A stretch of DNA of 32,396 bases from Beijerinckiaceae bacterium (GCA_903970475.1 CAJCIQ010000171.1:1-32396), one strand, 5' to 3'. Positions 22,528-30,073 are shown, counted from the first letter of the stretch. Numbers and translations are program-made. The notes: generated by a model from the sequence alone, not told the origin.

Positions 22528-24969
22528 TTGGAAAACATTAATTGGACAAGAGACGCGCTAGACTTTTTACTAGGTCTTCATCCCTTGAAAAAGGATAAAG
22601 ATTTTGCGCATATATATGCCAGGAGCATGGAACTATTTATTAAATACGCCCATGCACATGCAGCCGCCCTGATCCGGTTAGAAGATAAGGTAACAGCCAA
22701 AGTTTGGTACAGAACCGAGGAGTCCTTCCTGACGTCCCCCCTCCAACCGGAAAAACTCAGGACCTGGGCCTTGGGCGACAGAATCATTTGGGAAGATGGC
22801 ATGTTTTTCCTTCCCATTTATGAAAACGGCTTTTGTGGAGGCATACAGCTATTACCCAAGGGTACCCTGGCAGAAGATCCGGGGTTTCTCGGGTTTCTCA
22901 ATGTTGCCTGGACGGGCTTGAAGGAAGTGACCTACCTGGTGCAGAGTTATTATATCATCGATGAACTGAAGGCCCGTTTCAATACCATTTTAGAGACCAT
23001 CCCCCAGGGGGTTGTCTTTATTGATGAGGCCGGAAAGAATGGATGGCTCAATAGTAACGCGGCCAGGATACTCACCCTGGAAAGTGGAGAAAATCATCCC
23101 ACGGCGATTTCCACAGCCATGCAGTCCTTAAGGAATATGGCCGTCAATAAAGAAGATATCGCTAAAGAAGGAGCCCGTTTTTTCAGTACGCCTGGCCAAA
23201 GCATCAGGGGGTGGAAATGGATTTTCGGAGACCCGGTTCATACCGTACTGAGCGTATCCTGTTCTCCCTTGCAGTCTGCACAAACCAAAGGCCGCTTATG
23301 GGTATTTACAGACGATACTTTCCATCACCTGGCGACGGTTCAGTTAAACGAGTTGAATGCAGAGCTGGAGGAGAAAAGAAAGTTAGCCGATGAACAGAAC
23401 AAAGCAAAGTCCGATTTTCTGGCCAACATGAGCCATGAGATACGAACACCCATGAATGGGGTCATAGGCATGACTTCTTTATTGTCACATACGAAACTCG
23501 ACGAAGAACAAAAGGAGTACGTAGACATCATCCGTATAAGCGGAGAATCCCTGGTATCCATCATCAACGACATTCTTGATTTCTCCAAGATCGAATCGGG
23601 TAAAATGGAGTTGGAAGAATTACCCTTTTTCGTCAATACTGTCATTGAAGAAACCTATGACCTTCTTAGCGTCAAGGCCAATGAAAAAGGGTTGGATTTG
23701 CTTTATTTCGTAGAACCTGACGTGCCCGCAGAGATCAATGGAGACATCACCCGGCTCAGGCAGGTGCTGATCAACCTGGTCTCCAATGGGATCAAGTTCA
23801 CCTCAAATGGGGAGATCTTCATTCACGTGATCAATAAAGGACTCGATGCGGAAGGGGAATATACCTTGGAGTTTTCCGTTAAGGACACGGGGCTGGGCAT
23901 ACCAGAAAACAAGTTTTATAAATTGTTTGAAAGCTTCTCCCAGGTAGACTCCTCTACTACCCGAAAATTCGGTGGTACCGGATTGGGGCTGGCTATCTGT
24001 CAAAGGCTGGTCAGACTGATGGGCGGAGACATACGCGTCGAAAGCACCCTGGGCCAAGGCTCCAGTTTTATTTTTCAGGTAAAAGTACACGCCAATCGGA
24101 AAATAAAGCAATTCGAACCGAAGGCTTCTCCAGACCTGGAAGACCTGAAGGGTAAGCGGGTACTGGTCATAGACGACAATACCACCAACCTGAGGATCCT
24201 CAAAAGCCAATGCGAGATGTGGGGGATGGAGGCACAGGTCTTTAATAATTATGCAGACGCACTGAAAGTATTGAAATCGACAAGCTTTGACCTGGCCATT
24301 CTGGACATGGTTATGCCGGACAAGGATGGAGTGGAAGTAGGTCAATTGATAAAAGGAACCTATCCGCATTTACCCCTTGTCCTGTTTACCTCCTCCGGAG
24401 GTTTATCCAGGTCTCATGCCAACACCACCGGGCTGTTTGCGGCCGTGCAAAATAAGCCCATCAAGCACGCTCAAATCTACAGGACCATTCAGGAAGTCCT
24501 GACCAAACGGGTAAAGGCTGCTCCCACCAGCACCGAACCTGATGTTAGGAAAACAGACCATATCCCCTTACATATCCTGATAGCGGAAGACATTCCCATC
24601 AATCAAAAATTATTGAGCCGTTCCCTGCAAAAACTGGGATATACGCCCGATCTTGCAAACAATGGAAGAGAGGCCTTGAACGCCATGGCCCGTAAACAAT
24701 ACCACCTCATCTTTATGGACGTCATGATGCCGGAGATGGATGGATTGGAAGCGACCAGGATTATTCTGGATACCTACCCCAGGGGTCAAAGACCCATTAT
24801 CATTGCTACCACTGCCAACGCCCTTTCCGATGACAGGGATATAGTACTGGCAGCAGGTATGGATGACTATATCAGTAAGCCTTATAAAATCCAGGACATA
24901 GCCGATAAGCTGGAAAAGTGGCAAAGACAAATTTTTGAAACGCATGAAAATGGAATGGCCGAATTATAA
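22528..24969 (+). CDS. Hybrid histidine kinase (GAF-like, PAS, HisKA, HATPase, REC, REC)
   Basis: This 813-residue soluble kinase has no membrane segment. Domain order: a GAF-like region (about 25-140), a PAS domain (about 148-268; FNTILETIPQGVVFIDEAGK), a short coiled linker, HisKA with H303 in MSHEIRTPMNG, an HATPase with the N box (RQVLINLVSNGIKF) and G boxes (DTGLGIP; GGTGLGLAI), REC1 with D593 (LAILDMVMPD) and REC2 with D731 (IFMDVMMPEMDG). The start is a TTG at 22528, 3 bases after the RsbQ-like gene; the next ATG would cut into the GAF-like domain. A separate HPt protein follows. Together with the divergent receiver this forms a complete phosphorelay, presumably sensing a ligand made or bound by the RsbQ-like protein. 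Confidence 0.92.
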   Translation: MENINWTRDALDFLLGLHPLKKDKDFAHIYARSMELFIKYAHAHAAALIRLEDKVTAKVWYRTEESFLTSPLQPEKLRTWALGDRIIWEDGMFFLPIYENGFCGGIQLLPKGTLAEDPGFLGFLNVAWTGLKEVTYLVQSYYIIDELKARFNTILETIPQGVVFIDEAGKNGWLNSNAARILTLESGENHPTAISTAMQSLRNMAVNKEDIAKEGARFFSTPGQSIRGWKWIFGDPVHTVLSVSCSPLQSAQTKGRLWVFTDDTFHHLATVQLNELNAELEEKRKLADEQNKAKSDFLANMSHEIRTPMNGVIGMTSLLSHTKLDEEQKEYVDIIRISGESLVSIINDILDFSKIESGKMELEELPFFVNTVIEETYDLLSVKANEKGLDLLYFVEPDVPAEINGDITRLRQVLINLVSNGIKFTSNGEIFIHVINKGLDAEGEYTLEFSVKDTGLGIPENKFYKLFESFSQVDSSTTRKFGGTGLGLAICQRLVRLMGGDIRVESTLGQGSSFIFQVKVHANRKIKQFEPKASPDLEDLKGKRVLVIDDNTTNLRILKSQCEMWGMEAQVFNNYADALKVLKSTSFDLAILDMVMPDKDGVEVGQLIKGTYPHLPLVLFTSSGGLSRSHANTTGLFAAVQNKPIKHAQIYRTIQEVLTKRVKAAPTSTEPDVRKTDHIPLHILIAEDIPINQKLLSRSLQKLGYTPDLANNGREALNAMARKQYHLIFMDVMMPEMDGLEATRIILDTYPRGQRPIIIATTANALSDDRDIVLAAGMDDYISKPYKIQDIADKLEKWQRQIFETHENGMAEL

Positions 24970-25315
24970 ACACTTCAGCCCTATCGTGATACAGGATATT
25001 GCTGCCGATGACACCGAATTGATGGCAGAAGTGATCAAAGAATTCATCAAATGCATTCCCATATACTTGGGCGAACTGGATGCCGCCATAAGGGAGCAGG
25101 ATTTTTCCCAAATTAAGTTCGTTGCCCACAAGCTAAAAGGCTCCTCCCGCTTCATCGGGGCCGAAGCCTTGGCTTCCCTGCTTCAGCAAATGGAGATCAG
25201 CGCAGACCAGCCTACCGAGGTCCATAACATTCCTGGTTACCTGGCTCAGGTTCACCTGGTAATCCCCCCCTTACTGGAAGAGGTAAATGAATTTTATGGG
25301 GTGCTGACCAGATAA
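24944..25315 (+). CDS. HPt phosphotransfer protein
   Basis: This 123-residue protein is a four-helix HPt domain. The phospho-acceptor histidine is in VAHKLKGSSRFIGAEALASL, the standard H-x-L-K-G-S/A motif. The ATG at 24944 lies inside the end of the kinase gene (26-base overlap), with another ATG at 24950. It should carry phosphate from the kinase's receiver domains to an external receiver, most plausibly the stand-alone REC protein at 21259-21624. Having the HPt as a separate protein permits branching to other regulators. Confidence 0.88.
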   Translation: MKMEWPNYKHFSPIVIQDIAADDTELMAEVIKEFIKCIPIYLGELDAAIREQDFSQIKFVAHKLKGSSRFIGAEALASLLQQMEISADQPTEVHNIPGYLAQVHLVIPPLLEEVNEFYGVLTR

Positions 25316-25335
25316 TTGGCCTATTTTTACGACCG

Positions 25336-25911
25336 ATGGCACCATCCATACTACGTCAATCCCTTGCTAAAATCGGAGACCTTTCCGATGAAGAATGGGC
25401 TCTGTTGAAAGGCACGGCTACGCCAAAAGAATTTAAGCGGGGAGAACGTTTGCTCAACGAAGGAGACATTTGCCGGGCCTATTTCTTTGTAGAAAAAGGG
25501 TACCTGCGGACCTATTACAATAAGGATGGCGTGGAGATCAATCTTCAGTTCAGCTTCGAGGGGGATTTCACCACTAACTTTAAAAGCCTCAAAAACGAAA
25601 AACCTTCCCATTTCATTATAGAGGCGGGAGAAAAGTCCAGGGTATGGATATTCGACAGGGAAAAAATGAAACCCCTTTATTTTGAAAAAGAGGCCATCGG
25701 CCTGCTGCTTAGAAGGCTGGCTATGCAATTGCTACTCAGCTCAGAAGAGTACAGCAACCTCTATAAAATCAGTACGCCGACCCAGCGCTATGAATATATT
25801 GAACGACACAAGCCTCACCTCCTCCAGCGTCTATCATTATCCCAGCTTTCCTCCTACCTGGGCGTGACCCGGGAAACCCTAAGCCGAATAAGGTCAGCTT
25901 CCGCTCGATAA
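25336..25911 (+). CDS. Crp/Fnr-family transcriptional regulator with CRP-like recognition helix
   Basis: This 191-residue protein has a beta-roll sensor domain (about 20-115; KEFKRGERLLNEGDICRAYF) and a C-terminal helix-turn-helix (LSLSQLSSYLGVTRETLSRI). The recognition helix has R179, E180 and R184 in R-E-T-L-S-R, the same residues and spacing as R180, E181 and R185 of E. coli CRP, which read the TGTGA half-site. A perfect TGTGA-N6-TCACA palindrome lies 3 bases after its stop, before the isochorismatase-like gene. The effector-binding residues of cAMP-CRP are not evident, so the signal is unknown. It begins 20 bases after the HPt gene and may be co-transcribed with it. Confidence 0.9.
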   Translation: MAPSILRQSLAKIGDLSDEEWALLKGTATPKEFKRGERLLNEGDICRAYFFVEKGYLRTYYNKDGVEINLQFSFEGDFTTNFKSLKNEKPSHFIIEAGEKSRVWIFDREKMKPLYFEKEAIGLLLRRLAMQLLLSSEEYSNLYKISTPTQRYEYIERHKPHLLQRLSLSQLSSYLGVTRETLSRIRSASAR

Positions 25912-25916
25912 TTTTG
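25909..25916 (+). promoter_or_regulatory. Bacteroidota -7 promoter box TAATTTTG
   Basis: This exact TAnnTTTG match overlaps the stop codon of the Crp/Fnr gene and the left arm of the CRP-like palindrome. If used, transcription would start near 25922 and the palindrome would act as a repressor site. Confidence 0.35.
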
Positions 25917-25931
25917 TGACGAACTTCACAA
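25914..25931. promoter_or_regulatory. Perfect CRP-type operator TTGTGA-N6-TCACAA
   Basis: The sequence TTGTGACGAACTTCACAA has perfect 6-bp arms and matches the E. coli CRP consensus core TGTGA-N6-TCACA exactly. It lies between the Crp/Fnr gene and the gene at 25975, and the adjacent regulator has the R-E-x-x-x-R residues known to read this core. Its centre is about 52 bases before the downstream start codon. Confidence 0.75.
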
Positions 25932-25974
25932 GGTGATCCGTGGAAATTAGCCAACTTCGCAAAAAATTCACAGC

Positions 25975-26538
25975 ATGGAAAAATACACGCAAAACACCGC
26001 ACTTTTGGTTATGGACATGCAGGCCGCCATGTTGCCCAGCCTTTCCAATCATCAGGAGCTAATCAGCAATAACGCAAAGGCCATAGCCGCTGCTCGCGCT
26101 AATAATATTCCGGTTATTTATGTAGTGGTTGGTTTCAGGAAAGGTTTACCAGAAATCAGCTTGAACAACAAAACCTTTGCTGCAGCCAAAGAAAGGTTTG
26201 CCGGTGTGCCCATGGAAGAGTTCATGAAAATTGAACCCGCCCTGGCACCGAATGAAGGTGAAGTTACCGTTACCAAACGCAGGTTCAGCGCCTTTGCGGG
26301 CAGCGACCTCGCAGTAGTACTGAGCGCCTATGAAACGCGGCACCTCGTATTGACGGGTATCGTAACCAGCGGTGTTGTTCTTTCCACTTTGCGCGAAGCC
26401 GCAGACAAAGACTTCCGCCTGACCGTACTTTCTGATTGCTGTGGAGACCACGATCCGGAGGTACATCAGCTCCTGGTAGACAAAATATTCCCCAGGCAAG
26501 CCGATGTGCTGACCGTTGACCAATGGATCAACGCGTAA
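25975..26538 (+). CDS. Isochorismatase-family hydrolase-fold protein lacking the catalytic cysteine
   Basis: This 187-residue protein has the cysteine-hydrolase fold. D14 in LLVMDMQ and K101 in VTKRRFSAF are the first two members of the usual Asp-Lys-Cys triad. At the third position, where nicotinamidase-like enzymes have Cys (T-N-G-C-V), this protein has V134 in LTGIVTSGVVLSTLREA. The C-terminal LSDCCGDHDPEVHQLLVDKI is typical of the subfamily. Without the cysteine it may use another mechanism, as isochorismatase proper does, or have a non-hydrolytic role. The CRP-type palindrome upstream suggests control by the neighbouring regulator. An intrinsic terminator follows. Confidence 0.85.
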   Translation: MEKYTQNTALLVMDMQAAMLPSLSNHQELISNNAKAIAAARANNIPVIYVVVGFRKGLPEISLNNKTFAAAKERFAGVPMEEFMKIEPALAPNEGEVTVTKRRFSAFAGSDLAVVLSAYETRHLVLTGIVTSGVVLSTLREAADKDFRLTVLSDCCGDHDPEVHQLLVDKIFPRQADVLTVDQWINA

Positions 26539-26597
26539 CACCATTGCACGTCGCGTAGCCACATTGAACCTCAACGGGTAACCCGGTAACTTATAAC

Positions 26598-26626
26598 AAC
26601 CCGCCGGTCGGCCCGGCGGGTTTTTT
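26598..26626 (+). terminator. Strong intrinsic terminator
   Basis: A perfect 10-bp stem (AACCCGCCGG at 26598-26607 pairing with CCGGCGGGTT at 26613-26622) around a 5-base loop is followed directly by a run of six T (26621-26626). It ends the isochorismatase-like transcript just before the methyltransferase gene. Confidence 0.9.
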
Positions 26627-26642
26627 GTATATTTATTGGGCC

Positions 26643-27398
26643 ATGACCTATAAGCCCTTCAACTACGATACCCCCGAAAATCAATATGCCGGCCACCGCA
26701 GAACAGATCCCCGAATAGCCGCCCATGTACATGAAGCTTTAGGGGACGCCCAAAGCATCGTTAACGTAGGTGCAGGCGCCGGTTCTTATGAACCATCCGA
26801 CCGGTATGTAATAGCCTTAGAACCCTCTGCGTCCATGCGTGCCCAGCGCCCTGTTGGAAAGCCCGCCATAAGGGGATTGGCAGAAAGTATTCCCTTGGAC
26901 GACGACGCCGTTGATGCAGCCATGGCCATGGTCACCATCCATCACTGGACCAACATGCCCCAAGGCTTTTCAGAAATGAAAAGGGTTTCCAGGAAAAGGG
27001 TGATCATCATGACCTTTGACCCCGATGCTTTGGATAATTTTTGGAACGCTCAATATTTCAGGGAAGTAATAGAAGTGGAACGAGGCCGGTATCCTACCAT
27101 CGCAACCATTACCCAGCTTTTAGGCGGTCAATGCCGGGTCTTATCTGTACCTATTCCCTTAGACTGCGTGGATGGGTTTCAGGAGGCCTTTTATGGAAGA
27201 CCTGAGGCCTTCCTGGATAAAAAGGTAAGGGCGGCACAATCTGCTTGGGGCTACATACCAGTGGAACAACAGGAAATCCTTGTTAAGCGCTTGGCCGATG
27301 ACCTGGCTTCGGGAAAATGGGATGAGCTGTACGGGCACTTCAGAACCCAACCAACTTTCACCTGCGCCCTTCGGTTGATCATTTCTGAGAAAGCCTGA
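26643..27398 (+). CDS. Class I SAM-dependent methyltransferase
   Basis: This 251-residue protein starts at the ATG at 26643 (MTYKPFNYDTPEN); an upstream in-frame start would fall in the terminator. Motif I is SIVNVGAGAGSYEP, the acidic residue at the end of the next strand is in VIALEPSASM, and the post-motif stretch ESIPLDDDAVDAAMAMVTIH is typical of Methyltransf_11 proteins acting on small molecules. The H-H-W after it is common in this subgroup. The substrate is unknown and there is no pathway gene next to it. The terminator just upstream shows that it has its own promoter or depends on read-through. Confidence 0.85.
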   Translation: MTYKPFNYDTPENQYAGHRRTDPRIAAHVHEALGDAQSIVNVGAGAGSYEPSDRYVIALEPSASMRAQRPVGKPAIRGLAESIPLDDDAVDAAMAMVTIHHWTNMPQGFSEMKRVSRKRVIIMTFDPDALDNFWNAQYFREVIEVERGRYPTIATITQLLGGQCRVLSVPIPLDCVDGFQEAFYGRPEAFLDKKVRAAQSAWGYIPVEQQEILVKRLADDLASGKWDELYGHFRTQPTFTCALRLIISEKA

Positions 27399-27569
27399 GA
27401 CCCCGCTTGCGCGACCGGTCAAGCCATCCCGGAAAACCCTTAGAGTCTCTCCTGGAATCCACGGACTAATCATCAGATGTAAAGCAATAAATAGGTATTC
27501 TAACCAATTTTAAGGCTCCCTACCAAACACCCTACCCAATGCCATCTCTATTTTGCAGCAAAAAAAGAT
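27399..27569. other. Spacer without recognisable features
   Basis: The 171 bases between the methyltransferase and the nucleotidyltransferase-like gene hold no gene, repeat or terminator that I can support. A CTATTTTG near the downstream start is only a partial match to the -7 box. Confidence 0.4.
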
Positions 27570-28358
27570 ATGCGCGAGAAAATAGTGGAGGCACTCAAAA
27601 GCCTGGAGAGAAAATTGGGGATTCATATCTTATATGCCTGTGAATACAAATGCAGAAAGCAAACGGGGCCTCCCAGTGATTATACACATCATGTCCGGTT
27701 TATTTTTACCCGCCCCCTGGATAAGCAGCTTTGTATTGTGGCTCCGGTGGACCAGTATTACCAGGTAAATGATGAAAAAGTGGAGATATATGGTTTGGAC
27801 CTTAGAAAAGCCCTTATAGCTGTTTGGATTTCCGACTCCAGCATTTTTGAATGGCTGGGTTCTGAAGAGGTATACCTGAATAAAACCTATTTTTCCAAAG
27901 CCTTGAAAGGGGCCATCCCTGTTTATTTTTCACCCAAAGTATGTATACAGCGATACTATTGCATTGCCCAGAAAATTCATCGCACTTCTTTTGGAGGGTC
28001 CCTGGCCCCTTTGGGATCCATTTATGCTATCATGTATAATTTGTTGCTCTGTTCCTGGATTCATGAATATACTTCAGTGCCACCCTACGATATATCCCAA
28101 TTAAGGACCCTCATTAAAAATCCGACGGTACAACAAGCCCTGACTCAAATATTGAAGGACCTTGAAACCCATTCGGAAACAGAACTTGTAGTTTGCGCCC
28201 AGCCAATAACAGCATGGGTAGAACAAGAAATGAGTTTTTTCAGAAAACAAAGAGGAAAACCTCAAAAAATAAAAGATGCCAAAGCACTGGATGGTCTATA
28301 TCAGAACATCCTTTCTGCTATGGGGACGAATCCCCTGTATCTGCTATATTTGAATTAA
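27570..28358 (+). CDS. RlaP/YcgL-type predicted nucleotidyltransferase with altered active site
   Basis: This 262-residue protein matches the DNA-polymerase-beta-superfamily nucleotidyltransferases of the RlaP/YcgL group (PF10127). The family core is visible as GLDLRKALIAVWISDSSIFEWLGSEEVY (from residue 75), then FSKALKGAIPVYFSPKVCIQ and YYCIAQKIHRTSFG. The catalytic region near residues 23-46 should read like G-S-R ... S-D-Y-D-V-R; here it reads CEYKCRK ... SDYTHHVRFIF, so the glycine-serine loop and the second metal-binding Asp are replaced. The enzyme may be inactive or have shifted function. The gene stands alone, with a downstream AT-rich promoter region. Family assignment is from motif memory. 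Confidence 0.7.
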   Translation: MREKIVEALKSLERKLGIHILYACEYKCRKQTGPPSDYTHHVRFIFTRPLDKQLCIVAPVDQYYQVNDEKVEIYGLDLRKALIAVWISDSSIFEWLGSEEVYLNKTYFSKALKGAIPVYFSPKVCIQRYYCIAQKIHRTSFGGSLAPLGSIYAIMYNLLLCSWIHEYTSVPPYDISQLRTLIKNPTVQQALTQILKDLETHSETELVVCAQPITAWVEQEMSFFRKQRGKPQKIKDAKALDGLYQNILSAMGTNPLYLLYLN

Positions 28359-28468
28359 AATATATCAAATAACAACATAATTATTACATTATTTATAATA
28401 ATAAAAGGCTTCATTGTCTTTTTTTATTTATTGTTTCATATAAGACTATACAATATTATAAATACGCA

Positions 28469-28476
28469 TATTTTTG
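28469..28476 (+). promoter_or_regulatory. Bacteroidota -7 promoter box TATTTTTG
   Basis: This exact TAnnTTTG match lies 4 bases before the ATG at 28481, at the end of an AT-rich gap. The short distance implies an almost leaderless transcript if it is used. No clear -33 TTTG partner is seen. Confidence 0.35.
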
Positions 28477-28480
28477 CGGC

Positions 28481-28759
28481 ATGCCCAGATCAGATCCCAG
28501 ATATAAATACGTCAATAGTGTTTGGACTGCCGGCGAGTTGAACTCCTTTGCGGAGATCTTCAATATTGTTCCTAAATCAGTCGTGTCTAAGGATCTGGGT
28601 ATTAATTATGGCCGCTTTGCCAAAAGGGTCCAGTATCCGGGTAGCCTCACCTTCGACGAGGCCTTACACCTGGCCAAACTATTGCAAATAGCACCCCAAT
28701 CCCTGGCCAACCTGATCTTGGAAAATCTGGAAGACTCCCAGGTTGAAGAGCCTGAGTAA
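28481..28759 (+). CDS. Small helix-turn-helix-like protein
   Basis: This 92-residue all-helical protein contains GELNSFAEIFNIVPKSVVSK, then DLGINYGRFAKRVQYPGSLT and FDEALHLAKLLQIAPQSLAN. The layout resembles short XRE-like proteins common in Bacteroidota (helix, I-P-K-S-V-V-x-x-D-L-G-x-N-Y-x-R-F, then a helix with the -A-x-L-x-x-I/V- pattern). It is probably DNA-binding, although no experimentally known member comes to mind. It is followed by a HAD hydrolase gene with its own promoter box. Confidence 0.6.
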   Translation: MPRSDPRYKYVNSVWTAGELNSFAEIFNIVPKSVVSKDLGINYGRFAKRVQYPGSLTFDEALHLAKLLQIAPQSLANLILENLEDSQVEEPE

Positions 28760-28785
28760 CCGCCCGGCACAGACGGAAATGTTCG

Positions 28786-28793
28786 TATCTTTG
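28786..28793 (+). promoter_or_regulatory. Bacteroidota -7 promoter box TATCTTTG
   Basis: This exact TAnnTTTG match lies 18 bases before the ATG at 28812. It supports that ATG as the HAD start, because the longer frame from 28743 would place the promoter inside the gene and overlap the previous coding sequence. Confidence 0.45.
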
Positions 28794-28811
28794 CGCCTGC
28801 AACCGCATAGT

Positions 28812-29423
28812 ATGAGCGCAACCGATATCCAATATGATAAGCTAACGGCTTTGACCCAAGGCGACTTTCAGGCTTTTTTATATGATTGTGACGGCACCCT
28901 TGCCGACAATATGAAAGCCCATACCGCAGCCTATGTGGAAATTGCCCAGTCCTATGGCATAGACCTGGACGGCGCTATCATAGATGAACTGGCGGGCTGG
29001 CCAACGGTCCAGGTTTGCCAGGAGATCGGCAAGCGTTATCAGGTTGAATTTGATCCCACTCAATTTGCCACCCGCAAATCCCAATTGTTTTACGACAAGT
29101 ATATTGACCAGACCAAACCAGTGGGTTTCGTACTCCAACACCTCATTGACCATGCAGGTAAAGTACGCATAGGCGTCGTTTCCGGAGGCAGGAGGGCAAC
29201 CGTGACCAGAACCCTTACTGTATTGGGCGTACTTCCCTTGGTAGAAGTAATGGTTTGCGCCGGAGAAACAACCCATGGTAAACCCTATGCCGATCCCTTC
29301 CTGGCTGCAGCCAATGCCTTAGGCGTAGACCCCGCCCGCTGCATGGTTTTTGAAGACGGGGAACCAGGCGTACAAGCGGCCATTGCAGCTGGTATGAAAT
29401 GGGTAAGGGTGGACCAGATCTGA
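28812..29423 (+). CDS. HAD-superfamily phosphatase (beta-phosphoglucomutase-like)
   Basis: This 203-residue protein has the HAD motifs in order: motif I FLYDCDGTLADN (nucleophile Asp and acid/base Asp), a helical cap, motif II in GVVSGG, the Lys of motif III in THGKPYADPF, and motif IV in MVFEDGEPGVQAAIAAGMKW. This is the subfamily I layout of phosphoglycolate phosphatase and beta-phosphoglucomutase-like enzymes, which hydrolyse small sugar or glycolate phosphates in the cytoplasm. The substrate cannot be told. The start at 28812 (MSATDIQYDK) is supported by the promoter box upstream. It converges with the next gene, leaving only 3 bases between the stops. Confidence 0.88.
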   Translation: MSATDIQYDKLTALTQGDFQAFLYDCDGTLADNMKAHTAAYVEIAQSYGIDLDGAIIDELAGWPTVQVCQEIGKRYQVEFDPTQFATRKSQLFYDKYIDQTKPVGFVLQHLIDHAGKVRIGVVSGGRRATVTRTLTVLGVLPLVEVMVCAGETTHGKPYADPFLAAANALGVDPARCMVFEDGEPGVQAAIAAGMKWVRVDQI

Positions 29424-29426
29424 GCG

Positions 29427-29768
29427 TCATTCTTCCATCTCCCTATGTGTAGTCTGCCCTTTAAATAGCAAAAAGGCTGCTTCTATCAATCTTTCAGCCT
29501 CCTCATAATATCCCAGGATCTCCTTTCTTCCATGCGACCCTAATTCCTCGTCTGTGCAACAAAGGCTTCTGGAAACAATGTCCCAGAAAATCTCCCTGCA
29601 CTCACCCAAGGTATAGGTACCGAAGAATCCCTCCAGTACCGCGCTGGGATTATCTCTCTCCATTCTTTTAAGGTGAATGGGACCACCTCCTTCTTCCATT
29701 AAATGTATTACCCTATTCATGCCCTTAAGGTAAGGAGAATATAGAAATGTACCCACATCTAGGTACAC
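29427..29768 (-). CDS. Hypothetical protein
   Basis: This 113-residue acidic protein starts at a GTG at 29768 (an in-frame ATG at 29720 is an alternative, MNRVIHLMEEGG). I do not recognise the family. Visible features are RMERDNPSAVLEGFFGTYTL, a Cys pair in SRSLCCTDEEL, and a C-terminal helix (YYEEAERLIEAAFLLFKG). It has no signal peptide or membrane segment. It is divergent from a small XRE-type regulator 41 bases away, which may control it. Confidence 0.55.
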   Translation of the reverse strand: MYLDVGTFLYSPYLKGMNRVIHLMEEGGGPIHLKRMERDNPSAVLEGFFGTYTLGECREIFWDIVSRSLCCTDEELGSHGRKEILGYYEEAERLIEAAFLLFKGQTTHREMEE

Positions 29769-29809
29769 TCATTTTATAAAAAAGTTTAACCTTCCAACAA
29801 ATTGGTAGT

Positions 29810-30034
29810 ATGGAGGAAATAGACGCAATATGGTTAGGAAAATTTACGAAACACCTGGTGAGCATCATGGAAAAAAAGGGGATGAGTCAACGCAAACTAG
29901 CAACCCTGAGTGGCATCAGCCTGGGAAAGATCAATAAGATGGTACACAACAAAGCAAACCTGACCATTACCACACTACGGAAGTTGGCAGAAGGATTGGA
30001 TGTACCACCAAAAGATTTGTTGGATTTCGAATGA
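29810..30034 (+). CDS. Small XRE-family helix-turn-helix regulator
   Basis: This 74-residue protein is essentially a single Cro/C1-type helix-turn-helix: KHLVSIMEKKGMSQRKLATL, SGISLGKINKMVHNKANLTI, then TTLRKLAEGLDVPPKDLLDF. The recognition helix follows SGIS. It should bind DNA as a dimer. The gene is divergent from the hypothetical protein at 29427-29768, and their shared 41-bp gap is the likely operator region. Confidence 0.87.
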   Translation: MEEIDAIWLGKFTKHLVSIMEKKGMSQRKLATLSGISLGKINKMVHNKANLTITTLRKLAEGLDVPPKDLLDFE

Positions 30035-30073
30035 GGCGAGAAGTCCGGAAACGCAGGGACGGGAGGCCTGGAT

